From Leptodactylus fallax (taxonomy: Eukaryota; Chordata; Amphibia; Anura; Leptodactylidae), in NCBI GenBank assembly GCA_947044405.1, contig CAMRHE010001105.1, positions 124,001-188,000 of the forward strand: a stretch of 64,000 nucleotides of DNA, given 5' to 3'. Under the pieces are notes generated by a model. It did not search any database, was not told the origin of the DNA, and saw nothing but the letters and a program-made list of their open reading frames with translations. Both the position numbers and the translations under genes were made by a program. This document shows, in pieces, positions 49,501 to 60,400 of this stretch. The first letter of the stretch is position 1. Each line of letters opens with the position of its first letter.

Positions 49501-52500
49501 CTTCATGTTCATCGGGTTCATCCTGAATAATGTGGGGCACATCCGCCCTCACAGGACTATCCTCGCCTTCGTCTCTGGGATCTTCTTCATTCTTTCCGGT
49601 GAGTGTAATGGGATCACCACTACAAGCCAGCAGCACAGAGTATTTCAGTGTCCAGTTTTCTACAGTACATGTCTCTGTGGTTTATCCCCCATAATCTGAA
49701 GCTTCCGGACTCCTGTAATCTGGGATTAGCACAGATCTGGATTCTTATCTTGCAAGGGATTTTGGGAGAAAGATTGAACCTTAAGGAAAACCTGGCACCA
49801 TCTGCTGCGTCCCCGAGACGTCCACAAACACTGCCTGTCCCCCTCCCCAGGACCCCCCATAAATCATACCCCCCATCAGGACAAATATAATAGCGCACAC
49901 ACCAGGATCCCCCATACATAATAATAATAATAACATCCCCCCCATCAGGACCCCCATAAATAATACATCCCCCTCATCAGGACCCCCATCAATAATACAT
50001 CCCCCCCATCAGGACCCCCATAAATAATACATCCCCCCATCAGGACCCCCATCAATAATACATCCCCCCATCAGGACCCCCATCAATAATACATCCCCCC
50101 CATCAGGACCCCCATCAATAATACATTCCCCCATCAGGACCCCCATCAATAATACATCCCCCCCATCAGGACCCCCATCAATAATACATCCCCCCATCAG
50201 GACCCCCATCAATAATACACCCCCCATCAGGCCCCCATCAATAACATCCCCCCCATCAGGACCCCCATCAATATACATTCCCCCATCAGGCCCCCATCAA
50301 TATACATCCCCCCTCAGGCCCCCATCAACATCCCCCACAGGCCCCCACAATAACCCCCATCAGGACCCCCACATACCCCCCCATCAGGACCCCCACAATA
50401 ATACATCCCCCCCATCAGGCCCCCATCATAATACATCCCCCCCATCGGACCCCCATCAATAATACATCCCCCTCATCAGGACCCCCATCAATAATACATC
50501 CCCCCCCTCAGGACCCCCATAAATAATACATCCCTCTCAGGACCCCATCATAATACACCCCCCATCAGGACCCTCATAATACATCCCCCCATCAGGCCCC
50601 CATCATAATACATCCCCCTCATCAGGACCCCCATCAATAACACATCCCCCCCCATCAGGCCCCCATAAATAATACATCCCTCTCTCAGGACCCCCATCAA
50701 TAATACATCCCCCCATCAGGCCCCCATCAATAATACATCCCCCCCATCAGGACCCCCATCAATAATACACCCCCCACAGGACCCCCATCAATAATACATC
50801 CCCCCATCAGGACCCCCATCAATCAACACCCACCATCAGGACCCCCATCAATCATCATCCCCCCATCAGGACCCCCACAATAATACACCCCCATCAGGAC
50901 CCCCACAATAATACACCCCCCACAGGACCCCCATCAATAATACATCCCCTCATCAGGACCCCCATCAATAATACATCCCCCCCAGGACCCCACAAAATAC
51001 ATCCCCTCATAGGACCCCCATCAATAATACATCCCCTCTCAGGACCCCTAAATAATCACCCCTCATCAGGACCCCCATAAATAAACATCCCCCTCTTCAG
51101 GACCCCACAATAACATCCCCCCTCAGGACCCCCATCAATAATACACCCCCTCATCGGCCCCATCAATAAACATCCCCCCATCAGGACCCCCATCAATAAT
51201 ACATCCCCCTCATCAGGACCCCATCATAATACATCCCCCTCATCAGGACCCCCATCAATAATACATCCCCCATCAGGACCCCCATCAATAATACATCCCC
51301 CCATCAGGACCCCCATCAATAATACATCCCCCCCATCAGGACCCCCATCAATAATACATCCCCCATCAGGACCCCCATCAATAATACATCCCCCCATCAG
51401 GACCCCCATCAATAATACATCCCCCCCATCAGGACCCCCATCAATAATACATCCCCCCCATCAGGACCCCCATCAATAATACATCCCCCCCATCAGGACC
51501 CCCATCAATAATACATCCCCCTCATCAGGACCCCCATCAATAATACATCCCCCCCATCAGGACCCCCATAAATAATACATCCCTCTCATCAGGACCCCCA
51601 TCAATAATACATCCCCCCATCAGGACCCCCATCAATAATACAGACCCCCATCAATAATACATCCCCCCCATCAGGACCCCCATCAATAACACATCCCCCC
51701 ATCAGGACCCCCATAAATAATACATCCCTCTCTCAGGACCCCCATCAATAAACACCCCCCACAGGACCCCCATCAATAATACATCCCCCCCATCAGGACC
51801 CCCATCAATAATACATCCCCCCATCAGGACCCCCATCAATAATACATCCCCCCATCAGGACCCCCATCAATCATACATCCCACCATCAGGACCCCCATCA
51901 ATCATACATCCCCCCATCAGGACCCCCATCAATAATACATCCCCCCCATCAGGACCCCCATCAATAATACATCCCCCCATCAGGACCCCCATCAATAATA
52001 CATCCCCTCATCAGGACCCCCATCAATAATACATCCCCCCCTTCAGGACCCCATCAATAATACATCCCCCTCATCAGGACCCCCATCAATAATACATCCC
52101 CCCATCAGGACCCCCATAAATAATACATCCCCTCATCAGGACCCCCATAAATAATACATCCCCCTCTTCAGGACCCCATCAATAATACATCCCCCTCATC
52201 AGGACCCCCATCAATAATACATCCCCCTCATCAGGACCCCATCAATAATACATCCCCCTCATCAGGACCCCCATCAATAATACATCCCCCTCATCAGGAC
52301 CCCATCAATAATACATCCCCCTCATCAGGACCCCCATCAATAATACATCCCCCATCAGGACCCCCATCAATAATACATCCCCCCATCAGGACCCCCATCA
52401 ATAATACATCCCCCTCTTCAGGACCCCCATCAATAATACATCCCCCATCAGGACCCCCATCAATAATACATCCCCCCCATCAGGACCCCCATCAATAATA

Positions 52501-53281
52501 CATCCCCCTCTTCAGGACCCCCATCAATAATACATCCCCCCCATCAGGACCCCCATCAATAATACATCCCCCCCCTTCAGGACCCCCATCAATAATACAT
52601 CCCCCCATCAGGACCCCCATCAATAATACATCCCCCCATCAGGACCCCCATCAATAATACATCCCCCCCATCAGGACCCCCATCAATAATACATCCCCCC
52701 CATCAGGACCCCCATGAATAAGATGGATATCTCCCTCCCCATAGTGCACGCGCTCTGACAGTTCTCGCCCGCAGGTCTCTCGCTGGTGGTCGGCCTGGTT
52801 CTCTACATTTCCAGCATTAACGATGAGATTCTGAACCGGACCAAGGACTCGGAGACTTACTTCAGCTACAAGTATGGCTGGTCCTTTGCCTTCGCCGCCA
52901 TCTCCTTCCTGCTGACGGAGGTAACTGGGCCGTACTCGGAGGGTGGGGGAGCTAGTGGCAGAAACTTGAGGGTGATTGTTCACCATTTTGTGAGCTGTAA
53001 TAATTTTGGGTTGTCTTCGGCAGAGTGCGGGGGTGATGTCCGTCTATCTGTTCATGAAGAGGTACACAGCAGAAGACGCCTACAGACCCCACCCCGGATA
53101 CTACCGACCGCGGCTCAGCAACTGCTCCGACTACTCTGGTCAGTTCCTGCACCCCGAGGCCTGGGTGAGAGGACGGAGCCCCTCTGACATCTCCAGCGAG
53201 GCCTCCCTGCAGATGAACTCCAACTACCCAGCGCTGCTCAAGTGCCCCGATTATGACCAGATGTCCTCATCGCCATGCTGA
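43308..53281 (+). CDS. CACNG5: Voltage-dependent calcium channel gamma-5 subunit / type II TARP (5 exons, 275 aa)
   Basis: Join 43308-43503, 48204-48290, 49458-49598, 52775-52920, 53024-53281; all four introns are GT-AG (phases 1, 1, 1, 0). The product is 275 aa, the length known for human CACNG5. Gamma-5 is a claudin-fold four-pass membrane protein that acts as an AMPA-receptor auxiliary subunit at synapses. Seen in the translation: TM1 at about 8-28; an extracellular loop with Trp33, an NQT glycosylation site at 45, GLW at 57-59 and Cys62/Cys72; TM2 at about 103-118; TM3 at about 128-154; TM4 at about 177-200; and a cytosolic tail ending SSSPC, the PDZ-type end of the gamma-5/gamma-7 pair. 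I chose the ATG at 43308 (MGACSRKAL) because it aligns with known gamma-5 starts; an in-frame ATG at 43296 is also possible. Introns 1-3 are filled with transposons or minisatellites. No frameshift or stop is seen. Confidence 0.97.
43550..43910. repeat. Degenerate repeat with TGACATCACA cores
   Basis: Irregular units of about 20-40 bp alternate GTATATAGTGACATCACA with CATACCCTGTTATA variants. The units are old and divergent. TGACATCA resembles a CRE-like octamer with one change, but no function is implied. Confidence 0.75.
44281..45624 (+). mobile_element. Tc1/mariner-type element, coding region replaced by a minisatellite
   Basis: Inverted termini of about 200 bp share GTGTTAACACCTCTGAGATT / AATTTCAGAGGTGCCGACAC and TTTTGGAGTTTTGTGTGAAA, typical of a widespread vertebrate Tc1 family. 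After the left end come leader blocks (CCTGTGGCAAGTAACAGGTG) and the transposase start (MEDRKRRK, from 44652). A tandem array then takes the place of nearly all the transposase, and a short 3' piece (GATGGTTATAGGAAGACATT) precedes the right terminus. It is not autonomous. Both ends lie in AT-rich sequence with terminal TATA. Confidence 0.8.
44662..45318. repeat. Minisatellite of about 38-47 bp inside the Tc1 element
   Basis: Units contain CCAAATATGAGAGACCTGGA followed by GCAGAAGAAGAAGAGGGGCC, with variable (GAA)n length and a CCGCCTGCA or CTTCTGCACA variant. The core GAGACCTGGAGCAG looks like part of the transposase coding region that normally sits near the 3' end, so the array seems to be an amplified piece of the element. 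Frames 44071-44973 (-), 44615-45190 (-) and 44828-45064 (+) are by-products. Confidence 0.85.
45711..46588 (+). mobile_element. Tc1-like transposon, internally deleted (878 bp), TA target site
   Basis: Terminal inverted repeats of about 150 bp (45711-45862 and 46439-46588) begin CAGTGGAGAAAA / CAGTGGGGAAAA, then AAGTATTTAGTCAGC. TA dinucleotides flank both ends (45709-45710, 46589-46590). The interior keeps only the 3' half of the transposase gene. The family occurs widely in fish, lampreys and frogs according to the literature on Tc1 transfer; I recognise it by its termini. Confidence 0.92.
45924..46373 (+). pseudogene. Tc1-like transposase, C-terminal half only
   Basis: The open frame reads [20 protein letters not shown], continues through [17 protein letters not shown] (second catalytic Asp region) and [11 protein letters not shown] (third catalytic acid), and ends KGDRTKD, stop at 46371-46373. 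The N-terminal paired-type DNA-binding domain and the first catalytic Asp are deleted; the deletion joint lies just before 45924. The remaining frame is intact, which suggests a fairly young copy. It cannot encode an active enzyme. Related copies elsewhere in the genome would be the source of movement. Confidence 0.92.
46591..47189. other. Intron 1 sequence between the Tc1 element and the TATA array
   Basis: Mostly unique sequence, with AT-rich TATACACAATATATAAT units right after the transposon and a short GTGTGTAATAATGAT repeat near 46818-46872. No feature beyond that. Confidence 0.5.
47190..48172. repeat. AT-rich array of GTGTATATTATATATG units
   Basis: Units of about 16-24 bp alternate GTGTATATTATATATGGT and GTATATTGTATG. 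Frames full of [11 protein letters not shown] are repeat artefacts. The array ends about 30 bp before the exon 2 acceptor. Confidence 0.93.
48204..48290 (+). CDS. CACNG5: CACNG5 coding exon 2
   Basis: 87 bp, phase 1 to phase 1. Encodes residues 66-94 plus one base ([14 protein letters not shown]...), the rest of the extracellular loop with Cys72. Acceptor TTCCAG, donor GTAAGT. Confidence 0.96.
48318..49095. repeat. 29-bp minisatellite array in CACNG5 intron 2
   Basis: About 26 units with GGGGCACAGAGGTAGAGGGG and TACAGCACA. Several units carry small deletions (for example 48405-48430 and 48505-48535). Minus-strand frames give [20 protein letters not shown] peptides and are not coding. Confidence 0.94.
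49096..49457 (+). other. CACNG5: Unique end of CACNG5 intron 2
   Basis: Non-repetitive sequence with a short (GTAG)n tract near 49280-49295. It ends with TTTCAG at 49457. Confidence 0.6.
49458..49598 (+). CDS. CACNG5: CACNG5 coding exon 3
   Basis: 141 bp, phase 1 to phase 1. Encodes residues 95-141 plus one base: TM2 ([18 protein letters not shown]), the short cytosolic HIRPHR loop and the start of TM3. Donor GTGAGT. Confidence 0.97.
49850..52718. repeat. 31-bp C-rich minisatellite array in CACNG5 intron 3
   Basis: About 90 units with CAATAATACATCCCCCCATC and AGGACCCCCAT, with a variable C run. Between about 50220 and 51180 many units have one- to five-base deletions, unlike the clean units on both sides. 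On the minus strand a [17 protein letters not shown] frame appears and is not coding. Confidence 0.95.
52775..52920 (+). CDS. CACNG5: CACNG5 coding exon 4
   Basis: 146 bp, phase 1 to phase 0. Encodes residues 142-190: the rest of TM3, the second extracellular loop ([16 protein letters not shown]) and most of TM4. Acceptor CCCGCAG, donor GTAACT. Confidence 0.97.
52921..53023 (+). other. CACNG5: CACNG5 intron 4, only 103 bp
   Basis: GTAACT to TTCGGCAG. It has no stop in the exon 4 frame, so retention would give a frameshifted read-through ending at 53187. Confidence 0.92.
53024..53281 (+). CDS. CACNG5: CACNG5 coding exon 5 (terminal)
   Basis: Encodes residues 191-275 and the TGA at 53279-53281: the end of TM4 ([13 protein letters not shown]), the cytosolic tail with [15 protein letters not shown], and the SSSPC end. 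Confidence 0.97.
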   Translation, partial: SAGVMSVYLFMKRYTAEDAYRPHPGYYRPRLSNCSDYSGQFLHPEAWVRGRSPSDISSEASLQMNSNYPALLKCPDYDQMSSSPC

Positions 53282-53621
53282 GCCCATGACATGGACCCAA
53301 TGTGGATGTTGTGCAGTGTTCCTATGGACACGACAACCGCCCTCCACATGTCCTACAGTCCACTTGCCACTTATCTCTAAGAACTGACAAATCTGGACAC
53401 TTGGACAGGGTGAAGGACCAAGTGGCTCCTGTGTAGGTTAGTCAAACCAGCTCTGCTCAGTCGTGTCATAGCCAAGGTGTCCACCAACATGACCTGAAGC
53501 CATAAGAGTCAATGTAATCCTCCAGTCAGTGTTCTACTTACCGTACAATACCGTACACAGCTAGGACTGGAAATGTCACCTCGTGGTCTCCATGGTAGCT
53601 GGGTGTATTCTCTTGCAGTCA
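53282..53621 (+). other. CACNG5: Start of the CACNG5 3' UTR, unique sequence
   Basis: Non-coding sequence after the stop codon. No AATAAA is seen before the next array, so the transcript may continue through it. Confidence 0.5.
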
Positions 53622-56118
53622 TACATAGTCATGTTCTCCTCTGGTCATATATGTGGTCACGTTCTCGTCCGGTCTTACGTGGTCACGTTCTCCTGTGGTC
53701 ATACATGGTCACATTCCCCTGCGGTCATATACGTGGTCACGTTCTCTTCCGGTCATACATGGTCATGTTCTCCTGAGGTCATATATGTGGTCACGTTCCC
53801 CTGCGGTCATATACGTGGTCACGTTCCCCTAAGGTCATATACGTGGTCACGTTCTGCGGTCATATACGTGGTCACGTTCTGCGGTCATATACGTGGTCAC
53901 GTTCCCCTAAGGTCATATACGTGGTCACGTTCCCCTAAGGTCATATACGTGGTCACGTTCGCTTGCGGTCATATACGTGGTCACGTTCTCTTCCGGTCAT
54001 ACATGGTCATGTTCTCCTGAGGTCATATACGTGGTCACGTTCCGCAGTCATATACGTGGTCACGTTCCCCTGCGGTCATATACGTGGTCACGTTCCCCTG
54101 CGGTCATATACGTGGTCACGTTCTGCGGTCATATACGTGGTCACGTTCCCCTAAGGTCATATACGTGGTCACGTTCCCCTAAGGTCATATACGTGGTCAC
54201 GTTCGCTTGCGGTCATATACGTGGTCACGTTCTCTTCCGGTCATACATGGTCATGTTCTCCTGAGGTCATATACGTGGTCACGTTCCGCAGTCATATACG
54301 TGGTCACGTTCCCCTGCGGTCATATACGTGGTCACATTCCCCTGCGGTCATATACGTGGTCACGTTCTGCGGTCATATACGTGGTCACGTTCCCCTGCGG
54401 TCATATACGTGGTCACGTTCTGCGGTCATATACGTGGTCACGTTCCCCTGCGGTCATATACGTGGTCACGTTCCCCTGCGGTCATATACGTGGTCACGTT
54501 CCCCTAAGGTCATATACGTGGTCACGTTCGCTTGCGGTCATATACGTGGTCACGTTCTCGTACGGTCATACATGGTCACGTTCTCGTCCGGTCATACATC
54601 GTCATGTTCCTCTGCGATCATATACGTGGTCACGTTCTGCGGTCATATAGGTGGTCACATTCTCCTGCGGTCATATACGTAGTCACGTTCTCATCCGGCC
54701 ATACATGGTCATGTTCTCCTGCGGTCATATACGTGGTCACATTCCCCTGTCATATACGTGGTCACGTTCTCCTGTGGTCATACATGGTCACGTTCCCCTG
54801 CGGTCTTACACATGGTCACGTTCCCCTGCGGTCATATATGTAGTCACGTTCTCATCCGGTCATACATGGTCATGTTCTCCTGCGGTCATATACGTGGTCA
54901 CATTCCCCTGTCATATACATGGTCACATTCTCCTGTGGTCATACATGGTCACGTTCCCCTGCGGTCATACACGTGGTCACGTTCCCCTGCGGTCATACAC
55001 GTGGTCACGTTCCCCTGCGGTCACACACGTGGTCACGTTCTCCTGCAGTCATATACATGGTCACGTTCCCCTGCGGTCATATACGTGGTCACGTTCCCCG
55101 CGGTCATATACGTGGTCACGCCCCGCGGTCATACACGTGGTCACGTTCTCCTGCGGTCATATACGTGGCACGTCTCATCCGGTCATACATGGTCACGTTC
55201 CCCTGCGGTCATATACGTGGTCACGTTCTCCTGCGGTCATACACGTGGTCACGTTCCCCTGCGGTCATACACGTGGTCACGTTCTCCTGCGGTCATATAC
55301 GTGGTCACATTCTCATCCGGTCATACATGGTCACGTTCCCCTGCGGTCATATACGTGGTCACGTTCCCCTGCGGTCATATACGTGGTCACGTTCCCCTGC
55401 GGTCATACACGTGGTCACGTTCTCCTGCGGTCATATACGTGGTCACGTTCTCATCCGGTCATACATGGTCACGTTCCCCTGCGGTCATACACGTTTGTCA
55501 CGTTCGCCTGCAGTCATACACGTGGTCACGTTCTCCTGCGGTCATATACGTGGTCACGTTCTTGTCCGGTCATACATGGTCATGTTCCCATGCGGTCATA
55601 TACATTGTCACGTTTCTCTGCGGTCATACACGTGGTCACGTTCCCCCTGCGGTCATATACGTGGTCACGTTCCCCTGCGGTCATACACATGGTCACGTTC
55701 CCCTGCGGTCATATACGTGGTCACGTTCTCATCCGGTCATACATGGTCACGTTCCCCTGCGGTCATATACGTGGTCACGTTCTCCTGCGGTCATATACGT
55801 GGTCACGTTCCCCTGCGGTCATACACGTGGTCACGTTCCCCTGCGGTCATATACGTGGTCACGTTCTCGTGCGTTTATATACGTGGTCACGTCCCCGCGG
55901 CAATACGGGTCACGTTCTCGTGCGTTTATATACGTGGTCACGTTCCCCTGCGGTCATATACGTGGTCACGTTCTCCTGCGGTCATATACGTGGTCACGTT
56001 CCCCTGCGGTCATACACGTGGTCACGTTCCCCTGCGGTCATATACGTGGTCACGTTCTCGTGCGTTTATATACGTGGTCACGTTCCCCTGCGGTCATACA
56101 CGTGGTCACGTTCTCCTG
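53622..56118. repeat. 28-bp minisatellite array with ACGTGGTCACGT in most units
   Basis: About 90 units with GGTCATATACGTGGTCACGT and TCCCCTGC. A 244-bp higher-order block repeats at 53741, 53985 and 54229 (marker GTTCTCTTCCGGTC). Shortened units lie near 55155 and 55895. The long plus-strand frames (54651-56273, 54758-56152, 54919-56295) with VVTFPCGHIRG repeats come from the array; it may be transcribed as 3' UTR. Confidence 0.95.
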
Positions 56119-56504
56119 TGGCTATATACAGTCATGCTCAGACAGTCCATGAACCTTCCACCCACAGTCGATCCCTCCGCTTGGCACCCCCGCTGCCCCC
56201 GCCACCATATGTCTGGGGGTTTATCAGTACAAGAGACTGGGAGGATTTGGAGGAACAGAGTCAGGAGCGATGACACAATCTGCTGTGACACGTGACGCCC
56301 TCCAGGGCTGACCCCGCTCTATGACTGCTGCCTAGATGGAGAGTTGTAGTCATAGACTAATGTCACAGTCATTCAGCAGCCACTGCCAGACATGACATCT
56401 GACAACTGCAGCCATGAGAAGAGCAAGTGAGGAGGTGTCACTGAACATGTCAGGAACATACGCTGAGCCTTACAGAGGGCGACTACAGTAATATCCTCCA
56501 CTTT
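56119..56504. other. Unique sequence after the 28-bp array
   Basis: No gene or transposon is recognised. Confidence 0.45.
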
Positions 56505-57115
56505 ACATCATGTCTTATACTCCAATCACATCCAAAGCTGCAGTCACTAATCCAGTACATCATATCTTATACTCCAGTCACCAACAGAGCTACAGTCATA
56601 AACATGTAATCTGCTCCAGTCACAGATCTGACAGGACATTATCTTATACTCCAGTTACACACAATGCTGTAGTCATGAACCTCCAAGTACATCATGTATT
56701 CTACTCTAGTCACATCCAGAGCTGCAGTCACATTATTTTATACTCCATTTACACCCATTGCTGTAGTCACAAGCCTCCAAATAATCATGTCTTCTACTAC
56801 AGACACATCCAAAGTTGCAGTGACAAATCTGCCACTATGCTGTTTTATACCGTAGTCACATCCAAAGCTGCAGTCACAGATCTGCTAATACATCATGGTT
56901 CATACTCCAGTTACACCCAAAGCTGCAGTCACAGATCTGCTAATACATCATGGTTCATACTCCAGTCACTCCCAAAGCTGCAGTCACAGATCTGCTAATA
57001 CATCATGGTTCATACTCCAGTTACACCCAAAGCTGCAGTCACAGATCTGCTAATACATCATGGTTCATACTCCAGTTACACCCAAAGCTGCAGTCATAGA
57101 TCTGCCAGTGGCGCT
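56505..57115 (+). repeat. Tandem run of the dispersed ACTCCAGTCACA repeat (about 56 bp)
   Basis: Older units first, then four nearly identical units from about 56870, with CATACTCCAGTTACACCCAA and AGCTGCAGTCACAGATCTGC. Related to 9478-9660 and, in reverse complement, to the 50-bp satellite at 1-5559. Confidence 0.88.
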
Positions 57116-57452
57116 GTTCTGTAGCATTGTCTATGAACAAAACACTAGAAAGCGAGAACGAGGAATAAATCACATCAAGGAGAAGCGACCGGGCCAGATT
57201 AATAAACCTGGATTATGACACTCTGGATTACGGGATTTTCTGGATCATTAGATGATGGATTATAGGAATGTCCCCTTAATATTACAGCCGAGGTCTCTGC
57301 AGAGTTATGATGTCACTTCCTGTTGCTCACATTATGTGATGATGTCAAAGAGACAATAGAGTGTACAAAATCCCAGAATTCCCGGATTAATAAAATTGTG
57401 ATGTGTAATGATCAAGTATAAAAGAAATCTGAGAAGATGAACAATAGTGATA
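57116..57452. other. Unique spacer with candidate CACNG5 polyadenylation signals
   Basis: Holds AATAAA at 57164 and 57389. No coding sequence is seen. Confidence 0.45.
57389..57394 (+). promoter_or_regulatory. CACNG5: Candidate distal polyadenylation signal AATAAA (CACNG5)
   Basis: Canonical AATAAA followed by TTGTGATGTGTAATG, a TG-rich stretch. An earlier AATAAA at 57164 has weaker context. Use of either would place the 28-bp array inside the CACNG5 3' UTR. Only the motif supports this. Confidence 0.3.
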
Positions 57453-60400
57453 TGGGACTACTGGGGAGGCAGGGGGCGTCTGGGACTACTGGGGACGCAG
57501 GGGGCGGCTGTGACTACTGGGGAGGCAGGGGCCTGCTGTGACTACTGAGGAGGCAGGGGCGGCTGTGACTACTGGGGAGGCAGGGGGCGGCTGTGACTAC
57601 TGGGGAGGCAGCGGCTGCTGTGACTATTGGGGAGGCAGGGGGCTGCTGTGACTACTGGGGAGGCAGGGGGCTGCTGTGACTACTGAGGAGGCAGGGGTGG
57701 CTGTGACTACTGGGGAGGCAGCGGCTGCTGTGACTCCTGGGGAGGCAGGGGGCTGCTGTGACTACTGGGGAGGCAGGGGGCGGCTGTGACTACTGGGGAG
57801 GCAGGGGCCTGCTGTGACTACTGGGGAGGCAGCGGCTGCTGTGACTCCTGGGGAGGCAGGGGGCTGCTGTGACTACTGGGGAGGCAGTGGGCGGCTGTGA
57901 CTACTGGGGAGGCAGGGGGCGGCTGTGACTACTGGGGAGGCAGGGGCGGCTGTGACTACTGGGGAGGCAGGGGGCGGCTGTGACTACTGGGGAGGCAGGG
58001 GGCGGCTGGGACTACTGGGGAGGCAGGGGCTGCTGTGACTACTGGGGAGGCAGGGGACGGCTGTGACTACTGGGGTGGCAGGGAGCGGCTGTGACTACTG
58101 GGGAGGCAGGGGGCGGCTGGGACTACTGGGGAGGCAGGGGCTGCTGTGATTACTGGGGAGGCAGGGGGCTGCTGTGACTACTGGGGAGGCAGGGGGCTGC
58201 TGTGACTACTGGGGAGGCAGGGGGCGGCTGTGACTACTGGGGTGGCAGGAGCGGCTGTGACTACTGGGGAGGCAGGGGGCGGCTGGGACTACTGGGGAGG
58301 CAGGGGGCGGCTGTGACTACTGGGGAGGCAGAGGGGACTACTGGGGAGGCAGGGGGCGGCTGGGACTACTGGGGAGGCAGGGGGCGGCTGGGACTACTGG
58401 GGAGGCAGCGGGCGGCTGTGACTACTGGGGAGGCAGAGGACTACTGGGGAGGCAGTGGGGGCTGGGACTACTGGGGAGGTAGGGGGCGGCTGGGACTACT
58501 GGGGAGGCAGGGGTGGCTGTGACTACTGGGGAGGCAGGGGGCGGCTGGGACTACTGGGGAGGCAGGGGGTGGCTGGGACTACTGGGGAGGCAGGGGGCGG
58601 CTGGGACTACTGGGGAGGCAGGGGCTGCTGTGACTACTGGGGAGGCAGGGGGCGGCTGTGACTACTGGGGAGGCAGGGGGCGGCTGTGACTACTGGGGAG
58701 GCAGGGGCGGCTGTGACTACTGGGAAGAGGCAGAGGGACTACTGGGGGAGGCAGGGGGCGGCTGGGACTACTGGGGAGGCAGGGGGCGGCTGTGACTACT
58801 GGGGAGGCAGGGGGCGGCTGTGACTACTGGGGAGGCAGGGGTGGCTGTGACTACTGGGGAGGCAGGGGGCGGCTGGGACTACTGGGGAGGCAAGGGGCCT
58901 GCTGTGACTACTGGGGAGGCAGGGGGCTGCTGTGACTACTGGGGAGGCAGGGGGCTGCTGTGACTACTGGGGAGGCAGGGGGCTGCTGTGACTACTGGGG
59001 TGGCAGGGGTGGCTGTGAATACTGGGGAGGCAGGGGGCGGCTGTGACTACTGGGGAGGCAGGGGGCGGCTGTGACTACTGGGGAGGCAGGGGCCTGCTGT
59101 GACTACTGGGGAGGCAGCGGCCTGCTGTGACTACTGGGGAGGCAGGGGGCTGCTGTGACTACTGGGGAGGCAGGGGGCGGCTGTGACTACTGGGGAGGCA
59201 GGGGGCGGCTGTGAGTACTGGGGAGGCAGGGGGCGGCTGTGACTACTGGGGTGGCAGGAGCGGCTGTGACTACTAGGGAGGCAGGGGGCGGCTGGGACTA
59301 CTGGGGAGGCAAGGGCTGCTGTGACTACTGGGGAGGCAGGGGGCTGCTGTGACTACTGGGGAGGCAGGGGGCTGCTGTGACTACTGGGGAGGCAGGGGGC
59401 GGTGTGACTACTGGGGTGGCAGGAGCGGCTGTGACTACTGGGGAGGCAGGGGGCAGCTGTGACTACTGGGGAGGCAGGGGGCGGCTGTGACTACTGGGGT
59501 GGCAGGAGCGGCTGTGACTACTGGGGAGGCAGGGGGCGGCTGGGACTACTGGGGAGGCAGGGGGGCGGCTGTGACTACTGGGGAGGCAGAGGACTACTGG
59601 GGAGGCAGGGGGCGGCTGGGACTACTGGGGAGGCAGGGGGCGGCTGGGACTACTGGGGAGGCAGCGGGCGGCTGTGACTACTGGGGAGGCAGAGGACTAC
59701 TGGGGAGGCAGTGGGCGGCTGGGACTACTGGGGAGGTAGGGGGCGGCTGGGACTACTGGGGAGGCAGGGGTGGCTGTGACTACTGGGGAGGCAGGGGGCG
59801 GCTGGGACTACTGGGGAGGCAGGGGGCTGCTGTGACTACTGGGGAGGCAGGGGCGGCTGGGACTACTGGGGAGGCAGGGGCTGCTGTGACTACTGGGGAG
59901 GCAGGGGGCGGCTGTGACTACTGGGGAGGCAGGGGGCGGCTGTGACTACTGGGGAGGCAGGGGGCGGCTGTGACTACTGGGGTGGCAGGAGCGGCTGTGA
60001 CTACTAGGGAGGCAGGGGGCGGCTGGGACTACTGGGGAGGCAAGGGCTGCTGTGACTACTGGGGAGGCAGGGGGCTGCTGTGACTACTGGGGAGGCAGGG
60101 GGCTGCTGTGACTACTGGGGAGGCAGGGGGCGGCTGTGACTACTGGGGTGGCAGGAGCAGCTGTGACTACTGGGGAGGCAGGGGGCTGCTGTGACTACTG
60201 GGGAGGCAGGGGGCGGCTGTGACTACTGGGGTGGCAGGAGCGGCTGTGACTACTGGGGAGGCAGGGGGCGGCTGGGACTACTGGGGAGGCAGGGGGCGGC
60301 AGTGACTACTGGGGAGGCAGAGGACTACTGGGGAGGCAGGGGGCGGCTGGGACTACTGGGGAGGCAGGGGGCGGCTGGGACTACTGGGGAGGCAGCGGGC

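Noticed and set aside
54651..56273. 540-codon frame with VVTFPCGHIRG repeats that look like zinc-finger Cys/His spacing
   Set aside because: The Cys and His positions come from the 28-bp unit, with no C2H2 linker or finger spacing.
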